A stretch of DNA of 64,000 nt from an uncultured Gammaproteobacteria bacterium (GTDB lineage: Bacteria; Pseudomonadota; Gammaproteobacteria; HK1), in assembly GCA_958295465.1 (NCBI GenBank), contig OY282353.1, forward strand, positions 3,401,001-3,465,000. Direction: 5' to 3'. The notes beneath the pieces are model-generated. The model worked only from the letters and a program-made list of their open reading frames with translations, searched no databases and had not been told where the DNA came from. Shown here one piece after another: positions 49,474 to 57,467 of the stretch. Each line of letters opens with the position of its first letter. Position 1 is the first letter of the stretch. The translations under genes were made by a program, and so were the position numbers.

Positions 49474-50307
49474 TCACAGCTCCTTGCGCACGTCGACGAT
49501 CCGCATCAGCGCCGCCACCATCATCAGCACCACGGCGAGCAGGATGACCGCATCGGCAGCCGCGGCCGGGTACTGGAGCAGGGCCCGCTTGTTGTTCATC
49601 GCGACCCCCACCGACGCGCTCTGGCCCCCCGACATCATCTGCACGGTCACGAAATCGCCCATCACCAGAGTGACCACGAAGATCGTCCCGATCGCGATGC
49701 CGGGCTTGCACAGCGGCAGGATCACGTGCCGGACGGTGCGCCAGGTTCCCGCGCCCGCGTCGTAGGCGGCCTCGATCACCGAGGGGTCGATGCGCATCAT
49801 GGAGTTGAAGATGGGCACCACCATGAACAGCGTGTAGAGGTGCACGAAGGCGAGCACCACGGAGAAGTCCGAGAACAGCAGCCACTCCAGCGGCTCGTCG
49901 ATCAGGCCCGCCGCGAGCAGCCCTTCGTTGACCAGGCCGTGGCGGCCGAGCACCGGGATCCAGGCGATCATGCGGATGACGTTCGAGGTCCAGAACGGGA
50001 TGGTGCAGAGCAGGAACAGGACGATCTGCCATTTTAGATCGGGCACGTGGAAGGCGAGGAAGTAGGCGACGGTGAACCCGATGAGGAACGTGAAGATCCA
50101 CGTCAGCAGGGCGAACTTGAGGGTTGCGAGGTAGATCGTGTAGGTCACCGACGAGGTGAAGAGCTCTTCGTAGTTGGTCCATACGAAGTCCGGGAGCAGC
50201 TCGAACTCGTTGTAGTCCCAGAAGCTGACCACGCCGATCAACGCGATCGGGACGACCAGGAACAGGACCAGGGTGAGGGTGAGGGGCAGGACCTGGAGGT
50301 ATCGCAT
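49474..50307 (-). CDS. ABC transporter permease, PotB type, possibly 5'-truncated
   Basis: A 277-residue permease with six membrane segments and the EAA loop VIEAAYDAGAGTWRTVRHVILPL. It starts MRYLQVLPLTLTLVLFLVVP with no basic N-terminal leader. The codons just upstream read FAARRL in frame before a stop, as if the normal cytoplasmic leader had been cut by the foreign segment beginning near 50330. No ribosome-binding site is apparent. Confidence 0.85.
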   Translation of the reverse strand: MRYLQVLPLTLTLVLFLVVPIALIGVVSFWDYNEFELLPDFVWTNYEELFTSSVTYTIYLATLKFALLTWIFTFLIGFTVAYFLAFHVPDLKWQIVLFLLCTIPFWTSNVIRMIAWIPVLGRHGLVNEGLLAAGLIDEPLEWLLFSDFSVVLAFVHLYTLFMVVPIFNSMMRIDPSVIEAAYDAGAGTWRTVRHVILPLCKPGIAIGTIFVVTLVMGDFVTVQMMSGGQSASVGVAMNNKRALLQYPAAAADAVILLAVVLMMVAALMRIVDVRKEL

Positions 50308-50412
50308 GAGCCGCCGGGCCGCAAATCACGAAATTAGGGTTAAACCACCCAACGCAATGGGGCAGGCTGCGACGCGCGGTACACGAGGCATCCACTGAGG
50401 AGAACCCCACTC

Positions 50413-50721
50413 ATGGAAACCCCACAGGGAATGCGCACCCGCGTCATCGAGAAGGCAGCCGAGGACACGGAGTTCCGGGCCCGGTTGGTGGAGGACCCGA
50501 AGTCGGCCGTCGAACGCGAGCTCGACATCAGTATCCCTGCCGGGATGGCGGTGCAGGTACATGAGGAGAGCGCCGACACGGTGCACCTCGTCCTGCCTCC
50601 CAACAGCAAGCTGAGCCAAGCCGACATGCAGGCCATCCATGCGGGGCACCACCTCACCGACAGGTACGGGAATCCGATTTCGCAAGAGCAGTGGGACCGG
50701 GAGAACCGGCTGAACTGGTGA
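50413..50721 (+). CDS. NHLP-family (nitrile-hydratase-like leader) RiPP precursor, orphan
   Basis: A 102-residue protein. Residues 8-77 match the nitrile-hydratase alpha-like leader of NHLP natural-product precursors: VIEKAAEDTEFRARLVEDPK, ELDISIPAGMAVQVHEES, ADTVHLVLPP and the pre-cleavage helix LSQADMQAIHAG. The usual GG is replaced by AG. The candidate core is about 25 residues, begins HHLTDRYGNPISQEQ and has no cysteine. GAGGAGAA lies upstream of the ATG. It is on the opposite strand to the pot genes it separates. No maturase, peptidase or transporter is nearby, so modification in trans, a relic, or a non-RiPP role are all possible. Confidence 0.75.
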   Translation: METPQGMRTRVIEKAAEDTEFRARLVEDPKSAVERELDISIPAGMAVQVHEESADTVHLVLPPNSKLSQADMQAIHAGHHLTDRYGNPISQEQWDRENRLNW

Positions 50722-50766
50722 GGGGGGAGCCAACGAACCCACAGGGAGAAACGCAGAAGGGAAATG

Positions 50767-50793
50767 AACCGCCCCGGGAGTCCCGGGACGGTT
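50767..50793 (+). terminator. Hairpin after the NHLP precursor
   Basis: AACCGCCCCGGG and CCCGGGACGGTT form a 12-bp stem with one mismatch and an AGT loop, 45 bases past the stop codon. There is no T-run. Confidence 0.55.
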
Positions 50794-50935
50794 CTACTCA
50801 CATCGGTCATCTGGTCGGACTTCTCGGACCCTCTCCCGTGTCCCGCGCGCCATTGCGCACTCCGGTGCCCCGGCGCTCGTGTCCATCCCCGCATCGAATC
50901 CGGCCCGTCCATTCGCTTGTTCGTCTTGAACTGTA

Positions 50936-50957
50936 TTTCTGCGGCGCAGACTCCTAG
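50936..50957. mobile_element. Single MITE end with CTAG
   Basis: TTTCTGCGGCGCAGACTC followed by CTAG is identical to the right end of the element at 8299-8407, and similarity to the other end extends about 34 bases inward. The opposite end is not found within 1 kb. CTAG again forms the stop codon of the adjacent minus-strand gene, the potD fragment. Confidence 0.7.
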
Positions 50958-51499
50958 GCCGCGATGAACTCGTTCCACTTCCGCACCATGTACCGGTTCT
51001 CGTCCATCACCGAGTTCCAGCACTCCACCGCGCCCATGCGCTCGTAGAAGGAGCCGCCGTCGCGCACCGCGCCCATCGCCTCGCAGACCATGGCCGCGTC
51101 CATGATGCCGATGGAGGCGATGTTCAGGATCGACGCCTTGCCCCTGAACTCGGGGTTGAGCAGCTCCGTCCAGCTCCCGATGGGGCGGCCGATCAGGTCG
51201 GGCCGGATGCCCAGGGTGTCGGCGTTGTAGATGGTCGGCACCATCGTGTACCAGTTGGTCATCCCCGCCGCGAATTGCTTGTCGCCCGGCTTCTCGACGA
51301 AGCTCACGGTATGCGGCGCGGTGCCCTGCGCGATCTTCGAGGTCGGGGTCAGCCTGCCGTCCTTGAAGATGCCCACGATCTTGTCGAAGTACTTCAGCCG
51401 CGAGATGTCCATCGGCTGGAGATTGCCCGCCCCCCAGACCTTCTTGAGGGTGAAGTACTCGATGTCGGCGATGTCGAAGCCCTTCGGCTGGGTGACACC
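50954..51499 (-). pseudogene. PotD-like substrate-binding protein, fragment
   Basis: About 181 codons of a spermidine/putrescine-type binding protein: TQPKGFDIADIEYFTLKKVW, TPTSKIAQGTAPHTVSF and NIASIGIMDAAMVCEAMG. Then, directly, the typical C-terminus DGGSFYERMGAVECWNSVMD ... WNEFIAA follows. The signal peptide and N-terminus are missing because the frame is fused to potA sequence at about 51500. About 150 residues usually found between AMG and AVRDGG also appear to be deleted in frame. Not functional as a binding protein. Confidence 0.8.
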
Positions 51500-51540
51500 G
51501 ACGGGTTGGTGACGAGTGCGCGCGCGAGCGCGACACGCTG

Positions 51541-52050
51541 CTACTGCCCGCCGGAGAGCTGCGAGGGCATGCGCTCCATGTAGTCGCCCATGTGGACCAG
51601 ATCGAGCTTCCCGAACGCGATCTCGTGGCGCTCGGCCTTCGGCACGCCTCGCATCCGCAGGCTGAACGCGACGTTGTCCCGGCAGTTCAGGTGCGGGAAC
51701 AGTGCGTAGTTCTGGAACATCATGGCGGTCGGGCGGTCGGCTGGCGTCAACCCTCCGACGTCGTGTCCGTCGATGGAGATCCGCCCGGCGCTGAGCTCCT
51801 CGTGGCCGGCGATCATCCGCAGGGTCGACGTCTTGCCGCATCCGGACGGGCCGAGCAGGCAGCAGTAGCTGCCGGCGGGTACCGCGAGGTCGACGTGATC
51901 GACCGCGGTCACCGTGCCGTAGGACTTCACGACTCCGGCCAGCTCGATGCGGCCCTTCGTTGCGGGCGCCGGGGGGGCGGGTGCGGCCGGAACCCGCGCC
52001 GCGGAGCGGCCCGGGGCCCGGAGGTCGACGTTGTCGGTCGCGCGCGCCAT
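51541..52050 (-). pseudogene. PotA-like ABC ATPase, 5' part with amber codon
   Basis: Encodes 169 residues of an ABC ATPase: Walker A GPSGCGKTST, Q-loop MMFQNYALFPH, and the signature LSGGQ, immediately followed by TAG where relatives have LSGGQQQRVALARAL. Translating past the TAG gives QRVALARALVTNPSV, and then potA sequence ends at about 51500 where potD sequence begins. Walker B, the H-loop and the regulatory domain are lost. Start ATG 52050 and the upstream region look normal. Confidence 0.85.
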
Positions 52051-52445
52051 CGTCGGTCATGTTGCCACGATGCGGCAGAAGTGGACAACGGCGCGCGGCT
52101 CGGCTGGCTGATCGATCCCCCCCGGCCGGCAGGTGTTCGTCCACCGTCCCGGCAAGCCGGTGGAACGCCTCGATGAACCGGAGGGCATGTCCGCCGACCC
52201 GGTGCTGTCCGGGTTCCGTCTGGAGATGAGCGACGTCTGGTAGCTTGGCCGGCGCCTTTGCCGTTTCCTGCGAAATCGTTCGCCCGCCGCCCCGGCTTGT
52301 GACCGCCACCCGTAGAACGGTCAGTGTGACTTCATCCTGACCGACCCGCGGCCTGGATGCGGACGGGTCTGGTATGCGGGCATGAAAGGGGACCGCTCCC
52401 AAGTTCGGAGCAGGCCCCGGTTCCGGCTATGCCGGGTTGGGGGTC
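52051..52445. other. Region between potA and the flavin reductase gene
   Basis: About 395 bases. It should contain the promoter of the former pot operon. No gene is supported. A short MSADPVLSGFRLEMSDVW-like plus-strand frame near 52190-52240 is too short to call. Confidence 0.35.
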
Positions 52446-53057
52446 TCAGTCGGGGCGCAGCATCTCGAACACGGTTTCGACCGACGTGTAGTCCATGTAG
52501 CCGAGCCGTGCGACCGGCCGGTAGGCGGCCATGTCGATCATGCCGTCGCGGATGATGTGCTCGGCGATGTGGGTGCCGACGACCTGGCCGATCACTACGT
52601 TGTTCTCGATCGCGGGATGGTCGCTCGGGAGCCGGAGCCGGGTGAGGAAGCGGCATTCCAGGCTCACCGGCGCCTCCTCGACGCGCGGCGCCTTCACGTG
52701 CACCGAGGGCGCCGGGGTCAGCCCCGCGAGCTTGAATTCGTCGATCGACGGATCGACGTGGGCGGAGGTCAGGTTCATCGGTTCACGGAGATCGTATCCG
52801 GCGAGGTTGACCACGAATTCGTTGGTCTGTTCGATGTTGCGCAGGGTGTCCTTGCCGTCGCCGTTCGGGCGAGGGTTGTTGGGCGCGAACATGACGGTCG
52901 GCGGGCGGTCCGCGCAGGCGTTGAAGTAGCTGAAGGGGGCGAGGTTCGCGACGCCGTCGGCGCTCACGCTGCTCACCCAGGCGATGGGACGGGGCGCAAC
53001 CAGCGCCTTGAACGGATTGTGCCGGAGCCCGTGCTTGCGGTGGTCGTCGAAGAACAT
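52446..53057 (-). CDS. Flavin reductase family (DIM6/NTAB-like) FMN-binding protein
   Basis: A 203-residue split-barrel flavoprotein. Signatures are APRPIAWVSSVSADGVANLAPFSYFN, PPTVMFAPN, DTLRNIEQTNEFVVNLA and AYRPVARLGYMDY. Such proteins reduce FMN or supply reduced flavin to oxygenases. The Met in MFFDDHRKHG is preferred because upstream residues are low-complexity. Its partner is unknown; 8-oxoguanine deaminase lies beyond the KAP-NACHT module. Confidence 0.9.
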   Translation of the reverse strand: MFFDDHRKHGLRHNPFKALVAPRPIAWVSSVSADGVANLAPFSYFNACADRPPTVMFAPNNPRPNGDGKDTLRNIEQTNEFVVNLAGYDLREPMNLTSAHVDPSIDEFKLAGLTPAPSVHVKAPRVEEAPVSLECRFLTRLRLPSDHPAIENNVVIGQVVGTHIAEHIIRDGMIDMAAYRPVARLGYMDYTSVETVFEMLRPD

Positions 53058-53186
53058 CGCCGGCCCTGCCTGTCCGGGAGAAGGCGGCGCACTATCCGGG
53101 TTCGCCGGAAGGCCGTCAACCCGAGCGAGGGTCCGGGCGAGACAGGGCGGCATGCCGCAGTACGGGCGCCGGGCAGCCGCGCCGGT

Positions 53187-55766
53187 TCAGGTCAGGATAT
53201 GGCAGCGAGGCAGGGCATCACGTAGTTTGCTGGCCTCACTCTCGGTAATCCCTGTCCTTGTCAAATCAAGCCACTGAAGCTCGGTGAGATTCGAGAGCGG
53301 GGTAAGGTCCGAAACCGGTGTTCCCTCTAAATCGAGGTGTTGAAGTCCGGTGAGATTCGCGAGCGGGGTAAGGTCCGAAACCGGTGTTTCATTTAAATCG
53401 AGGCGTTGAAGTCCGGTGAGATTCGCGAGCGGGGTAAGGTCCGAAACCGGTGTTTCATCTAAATAGAGGCGTTGAAGTCCGGTGAGATTCGCGAGCGGGG
53501 TAAGGTCCGAAACCGGTGTTTCATATAAATAGAGGCGTTGAAGTCCGGTGAGATTCGCGAGCGGGGTAAGGTCCGAAACCGATGTTTCATATAAATAGAG
53601 GCGTTGAAGTCCGGTGAGATTCGCGAGCGGGGAGAGATCCGAAACCGGTGTTTCATCTAAATCGAGGTGTTGAAGTCCGGTGAGATTCGCGAGCGGGGTA
53701 AGGTCCGAAACCGGTGTTTCATTTAAATAGAGGTCTTGAAGTTCGGTGAGATTCGCGAATGGAGCAATATCATCGGTTCTCGTCTTACTTAGATCGATCC
53801 CTCGAATCCCCAGCTTCCTCAGTTGATCGCCGATTGCATCGAGCACTTTGGCGTTCCATTTCCGATCATCGACAAGAAGCTCTCTGAAAACATTATCCGA
53901 TAGGAATCTGTCATACGACTCTGCCGACTGGTATCGGAGCTGTGTCCGGACGCAACCATCGATTGCATCCCGTATCTTCGCAGGAGCAAGCCCCGCACGC
54001 GGGTTGACCACCAGTCTCGCGGCCAGGAAAGCCAGATTCAGGGTCTGTTCGTCGGGCTCCGGCGTATCCAATCGCGAAAAGCCCTCTCCGAATACGCAGT
54101 CCAGCAGATCGGCATACCAGTCGCGCTTGGGAGCGAGCAGCTCGAAGAGAAACACGAACGTTTCGCGCCAGATGCTCTGTTCCGCCCACTTGGCCAAATC
54201 CTCGCGAACGAAGCCCAGGGGAGAGCGCTTGCCCCTCGCCCAGTCGATCCCGGTGACGTCGCGTTCGAGCGCGACCGCGGCGAAGTATTCCTGGAACGAG
54301 AGATGGATGAAGGCGTAGCGTCCTTCGGCACGCGGCAGGAACAAGCCGCTCCGCCGCCCGACGAAGTCGAGGAACTCTTCGGGGGAGTCCACCCCCACGG
54401 CGGTCCCGCCGCGTTCCATCTCGGCCGCCAGCCAGGCGACGACGTCACCGGATTCGACGAGGATCTCCAAGCTGTCCGGGCTCTCTGCCTTCCCCCGGAA
54501 CGCCGATGCTTCTCCGTCCGTTTCTTTCGCCAATGTGCGGCGGCGCTGCATTTCGTACCCGACGCGGGCGAGCCAGAACTTCTTTTGCGGCAAATCGTGG
54601 GCTCCCGAGTAAAGGCCCCGAAACTTGTCGATCGATTCCAGGTACGCCTCCGCGATGCGGTCGTACAGCAGCGCGCGTCCATGTGGCAGGGTCGTCTCGA
54701 TGCGGTGGATGAGCGCCATCATGGTCAACAGGTTGGGGACGCGGGCGAGTCTGAGGATCGCCGGGTCCGCATGGACCGCACGCACCAGGTGAGAGGCGTC
54801 CGCTCCCGCCCGGGTCGCCGCCGCTTCCCGCTGGATGTACCACTTGCGGGCGAAGGAGGTGATCCGTTTGTCGTCGAAGGGCGCGATGAAGCGGGTGACG
54901 ACGGGGGTATCGTCGATCCCTCGTCCCGCGGCGGAGAAGCCGCGGGATGCCCGCCGCATGGACATCTTGCCGTGGTTGGAAGGCGGAGGATCGTTCGAGT
55001 ATTCGCCGGCGTCCTCGTACACCGCCGGTCCTTCGAAGGGCGAAGTGCGCGCCTTGCCCAACGGCGCCTCGTCGAACGGATTCCTGTCGAAGGACACCTC
55101 GTCGTACCCCACGATCCGCGAAGACAACACCCAGAGGCAGTCCGGGTATCGTGCGAATCCGTCGAATACGGCGCGGCGGAGGTTCGTGCGTGCCGCCTGA
55201 TCGCCGACCTCGTCGATGCCGTCGAGCAGGATGAACGCCTGCCCCGTCGCGAGCATCTCGTTCAGATAGCCGCCTTCGCGCAAGGGCTCGCTCATCGCAT
55301 GGCCCAGAAAGGCCGCCAGCAGCCCGTCGAAATCCGTGACCCCGCGAAGGCGCATTTCTCGCAGCACCATCGGCACCGGTAGCCGCCAGCCCTGCCGATC
55401 GATCAGGACGTTCTCCGACGGTCGCCCAAGCAGCCAGACAAGGTAGTTCAACAGCGTGGTCTTCCCCGAGCCGGGGTCTCCCAGAAGCATCAGCGGCTTG
55501 CCGATCATGAGGGCGTCGAGGACCCTTTCCACTTCGTCAAGCCAGTTTGCCGGGTTTTCGTCGGGCGAGACGTGGCGGCGCGTCAGCAGCGGCCAGACGA
55601 ACAGGCCGCCGATCTCGACGTCCGGATTGTCGCGACGGTCCGGCAGTCCGAGGAAACGGACGTATCCATGCCAGCCCCGCACGTTGGCCAGGTAGGCCCG
55701 GAGCGCCGGGTTCCTGAACAGGTCCGACATTTCCAGGCCGGCATACCGGCGGACGGGGCTCTTCAT
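53187..55766 (-). CDS. NACHT NTPase with C-terminal leucine-rich repeats (candidate defence sensor)
   Basis: An 859-residue STAND protein. NACHT Walker A is GDPGSGKTT at 96-104, Walker B FILLDGIDEVG at about 178-188, sensor region WVLSSRIVGY, and the C-terminal helical motif FIHLSFQEYFAA near 483-494. Internalin-type 22-residue LRRs (consensus ANLTGLQRLYLDETPVSDLTPL) fill 662-850. No effector domain precedes NACHT: only about 90 residues, including FVWPLLTRRHV. Bacterial NACHT proteins are known phage sensors, and the LRRs would be the ligand-sensing part. Its ATG overlaps the stop of the KAP gene (ATGA), so the KAP protein may be the partner. The 66-bp LRR repeats are nearly identical at DNA level. 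Confidence 0.9.
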   Translation of the reverse strand: MKSPVRRYAGLEMSDLFRNPALRAYLANVRGWHGYVRFLGLPDRRDNPDVEIGGLFVWPLLTRRHVSPDENPANWLDEVERVLDALMIGKPLMLLGDPGSGKTTLLNYLVWLLGRPSENVLIDRQGWRLPVPMVLREMRLRGVTDFDGLLAAFLGHAMSEPLREGGYLNEMLATGQAFILLDGIDEVGDQAARTNLRRAVFDGFARYPDCLWVLSSRIVGYDEVSFDRNPFDEAPLGKARTSPFEGPAVYEDAGEYSNDPPPSNHGKMSMRRASRGFSAAGRGIDDTPVVTRFIAPFDDKRITSFARKWYIQREAAATRAGADASHLVRAVHADPAILRLARVPNLLTMMALIHRIETTLPHGRALLYDRIAEAYLESIDKFRGLYSGAHDLPQKKFWLARVGYEMQRRRTLAKETDGEASAFRGKAESPDSLEILVESGDVVAWLAAEMERGGTAVGVDSPEEFLDFVGRRSGLFLPRAEGRYAFIHLSFQEYFAAVALERDVTGIDWARGKRSPLGFVREDLAKWAEQSIWRETFVFLFELLAPKRDWYADLLDCVFGEGFSRLDTPEPDEQTLNLAFLAARLVVNPRAGLAPAKIRDAIDGCVRTQLRYQSAESYDRFLSDNVFRELLVDDRKWNAKVLDAIGDQLRKLGIRGIDLSKTRTDDIAPFANLTELQDLYLNETPVSDLTPLANLTGLQHLDLDETPVSDLSPLANLTGLQRLYLYETSVSDLTPLANLTGLQRLYLYETPVSDLTPLANLTGLQRLYLDETPVSDLTPLANLTGLQRLDLNETPVSDLTPLANLTGLQHLDLEGTPVSDLTPLSNLTELQWLDLTRTGITESEASKLRDALPRCHILT
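53265..53775 (-). repeat. 66-bp tandem repeats encoding LRRs
   Basis: GAGATTCG recurs every 66 bases at 53286, 53352, 53418, 53484, 53550, 53616, 53682 and 53748. The inner units differ at only a few bases. The changes fall on codons for the exposed positions of the LxxLxL strand (QRLYLY, QRLYLD, QRLDLN, QHLDLE, QHLDLD). Unit length keeps the frame, so copy number can change without disrupting the gene. Confidence 0.95.
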
Positions 55767-57169
55767 GCCGACGCTCCATGGAGATAGCGCTTGAACCGGC
55801 TCGGGTCCACCTCGTTGCCGAGAGCCAGGATCAACGGCTGGATCCAGAAGACGCCGGCTTCGGTCGGATCCGGATAAGTGCTTTCCGTGTCAACATCGGC
55901 TTCATCCTGCGGGGGCGTCGTTCGTTCCGTGGAGCCGGGATCGACCTTCCGATTTGGCAGAACCAGCGGAGCGAGAAACGGGAGATCCGTGGCACTTCCT
56001 TCGCACCATTCGCGGATCCTGTCGTAGAGGCCCAGTTCGGCTTCCCATCTCACGTACAGGTCATGATGGAACTGGTAGACGTATGCGACAATGACGAGAA
56101 GCCGCGCCTCCTGGATCGCGGCCTTGTCGTCCGGGGCGTCTTCCCGGGTGGGCAGCCGCGAGGAAAACCTCCCGAGCAGATTGGCGAGGCCCTTGAGACG
56201 GCGCGGGTTGGGCGGCAGGTATCGATGCCCTCGCACCGCGCGCTTGATCCACTCCCGGACGGTCTCGCTCTCGATCGTCTTCGCAAGCAGATCGTACAGC
56301 ACCTGGTCCGGCTCCCGGACCGCGGGCAGCCGCCATACGTTCTGGCACAACTTCTCCATGTACGCGGCGGCGCGCACCGTCCGGCTGTCGTCGATTTCCA
56401 TTCGTCTTGCGTCTCGCCTTGCGTCGGCCCTCATTCGCTGTGCAATGGCCTCCTCGATCGCCTTTTGGTTCATGCCCAGGACGAAGACGCAGTTGTCCAG
56501 GGTGAGGTAGATCTTCAGCCCCTCCAGCAGGCGGTAGGCCGCCTCGGGCTCGCAGCGGTCGACGTCGTCGATGAAGACGGCGAGCCGGGGCGATGCGCCG
56601 TTCTTCCGCCTTCGGGAGGGCAAAAGCTGTCCGATGGCCTCCTGAAGATGCTCTCGCAACGTATGGGATGGGAGCGTGGAGGCGAGATTCTCCGATTCCC
56701 ACTCGCGGTTCGCCTGCCGGAACCTGGAATACTGGATTCCGATCTTCTTCGTGAGCTCCCCCATCGAGAGGAGCGCTCCCCGCGTAGCCACCTCGGTGGT
56801 GCGGGTAGCTTGGCGGACTGCCCGACTCCGCCACGAAAGTTGCGCCCGCATTTCATGCAACAGTGCGACGATGGGCGCATCCTCGTTCTGGTATCGCCAG
56901 GCATCGAACCAGACGGCCTGGATCGTCTCGCGGTGCACTCCGCCGGCGAATATCCGCTTCGCATCCTCCGCCGCCGTGCCGGATTGCTGCGGGCAATCGC
57001 CGGTGAGGTACCACTGGACCTGGTGCAGAAAGCTCGTCTTGCCGAGCCCCCAGTCGCCATGGACGCCGAACACCTGCGGGGGCACACAGGTGGCGACGGC
57101 ATCGCCGACTTCCCGGATCAGCGGTCCCCGATCGAGAGCGTCCAGCAGGGTGGGTTCGTCGTTGTGCAA
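55763..57169 (-). CDS. KAP-family P-loop NTPase
   Basis: A 468-residue KAP NTPase. It has Walker A GDWGLGKTS at 38-46, the KAP-typical VWFDAWRYQNED at 87-98 and Walker B LAVFIDDVDRCEP at about 196-208. A long helical C-terminal part follows. I see no membrane insertion, unlike many KAP proteins. The family includes the phage-exclusion protein PifA. The start is TTG at 57169, chosen from the family-like NDEPTLLDALDRGPL; GAGGGAG lies upstream. It is first of a two-gene operon with the NACHT-LRR gene. The 298 bases before it should hold the promoter. Confidence 0.9.
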   Translation of the reverse strand: MHNDEPTLLDALDRGPLIREVGDAVATCVPPQVFGVHGDWGLGKTSFLHQVQWYLTGDCPQQSGTAAEDAKRIFAGGVHRETIQAVWFDAWRYQNEDAPIVALLHEMRAQLSWRSRAVRQATRTTEVATRGALLSMGELTKKIGIQYSRFRQANREWESENLASTLPSHTLREHLQEAIGQLLPSRRRKNGASPRLAVFIDDVDRCEPEAAYRLLEGLKIYLTLDNCVFVLGMNQKAIEEAIAQRMRADARRDARRMEIDDSRTVRAAAYMEKLCQNVWRLPAVREPDQVLYDLLAKTIESETVREWIKRAVRGHRYLPPNPRRLKGLANLLGRFSSRLPTREDAPDDKAAIQEARLLVIVAYVYQFHHDLYVRWEAELGLYDRIREWCEGSATDLPFLAPLVLPNRKVDPGSTERTTPPQDEADVDTESTYPDPTEAGVFWIQPLILALGNEVDPSRFKRYLHGASA

Positions 57170-57467
57170 AAGCGGGGTCTCCCTCGTTTCCCTCGTTCCG
57201 GGAAGCGATCGGGCGGTGTTTCCGGGCGGAGCATAGCGCGGGAGAAATACGGGATAAACGGAAGTATCGGAACCGTCTCGCAGGCGGGGAGGCCGCCGTT
57301 GCGTCGGCGCACGTGATTGCTACCGTCGGCCGGCTTGTCCAGGACCACGCTGCATGATCTGTCCTGTGCGCGGCAGTAGTCGGCTTGGTAGCCGCCGTGC
57401 GGCCTTTCTGTTCCCGCGCCGGTCGCGGCCGGCGTTCGGGGCCGGCCAACCCCGGAGCCGGCTCCCG

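Noticed and set aside
50954..52402. A single 482-codon protein
   Set aside because: Only the last 181 codons resemble a protein family (PotD); the rest is an out-of-frame reading of potA and upstream DNA.
53265..53775. Possible CRISPR-like array
   Set aside because: The 66-bp units are contiguous, in frame and encode LRRs; there are no unique spacers.
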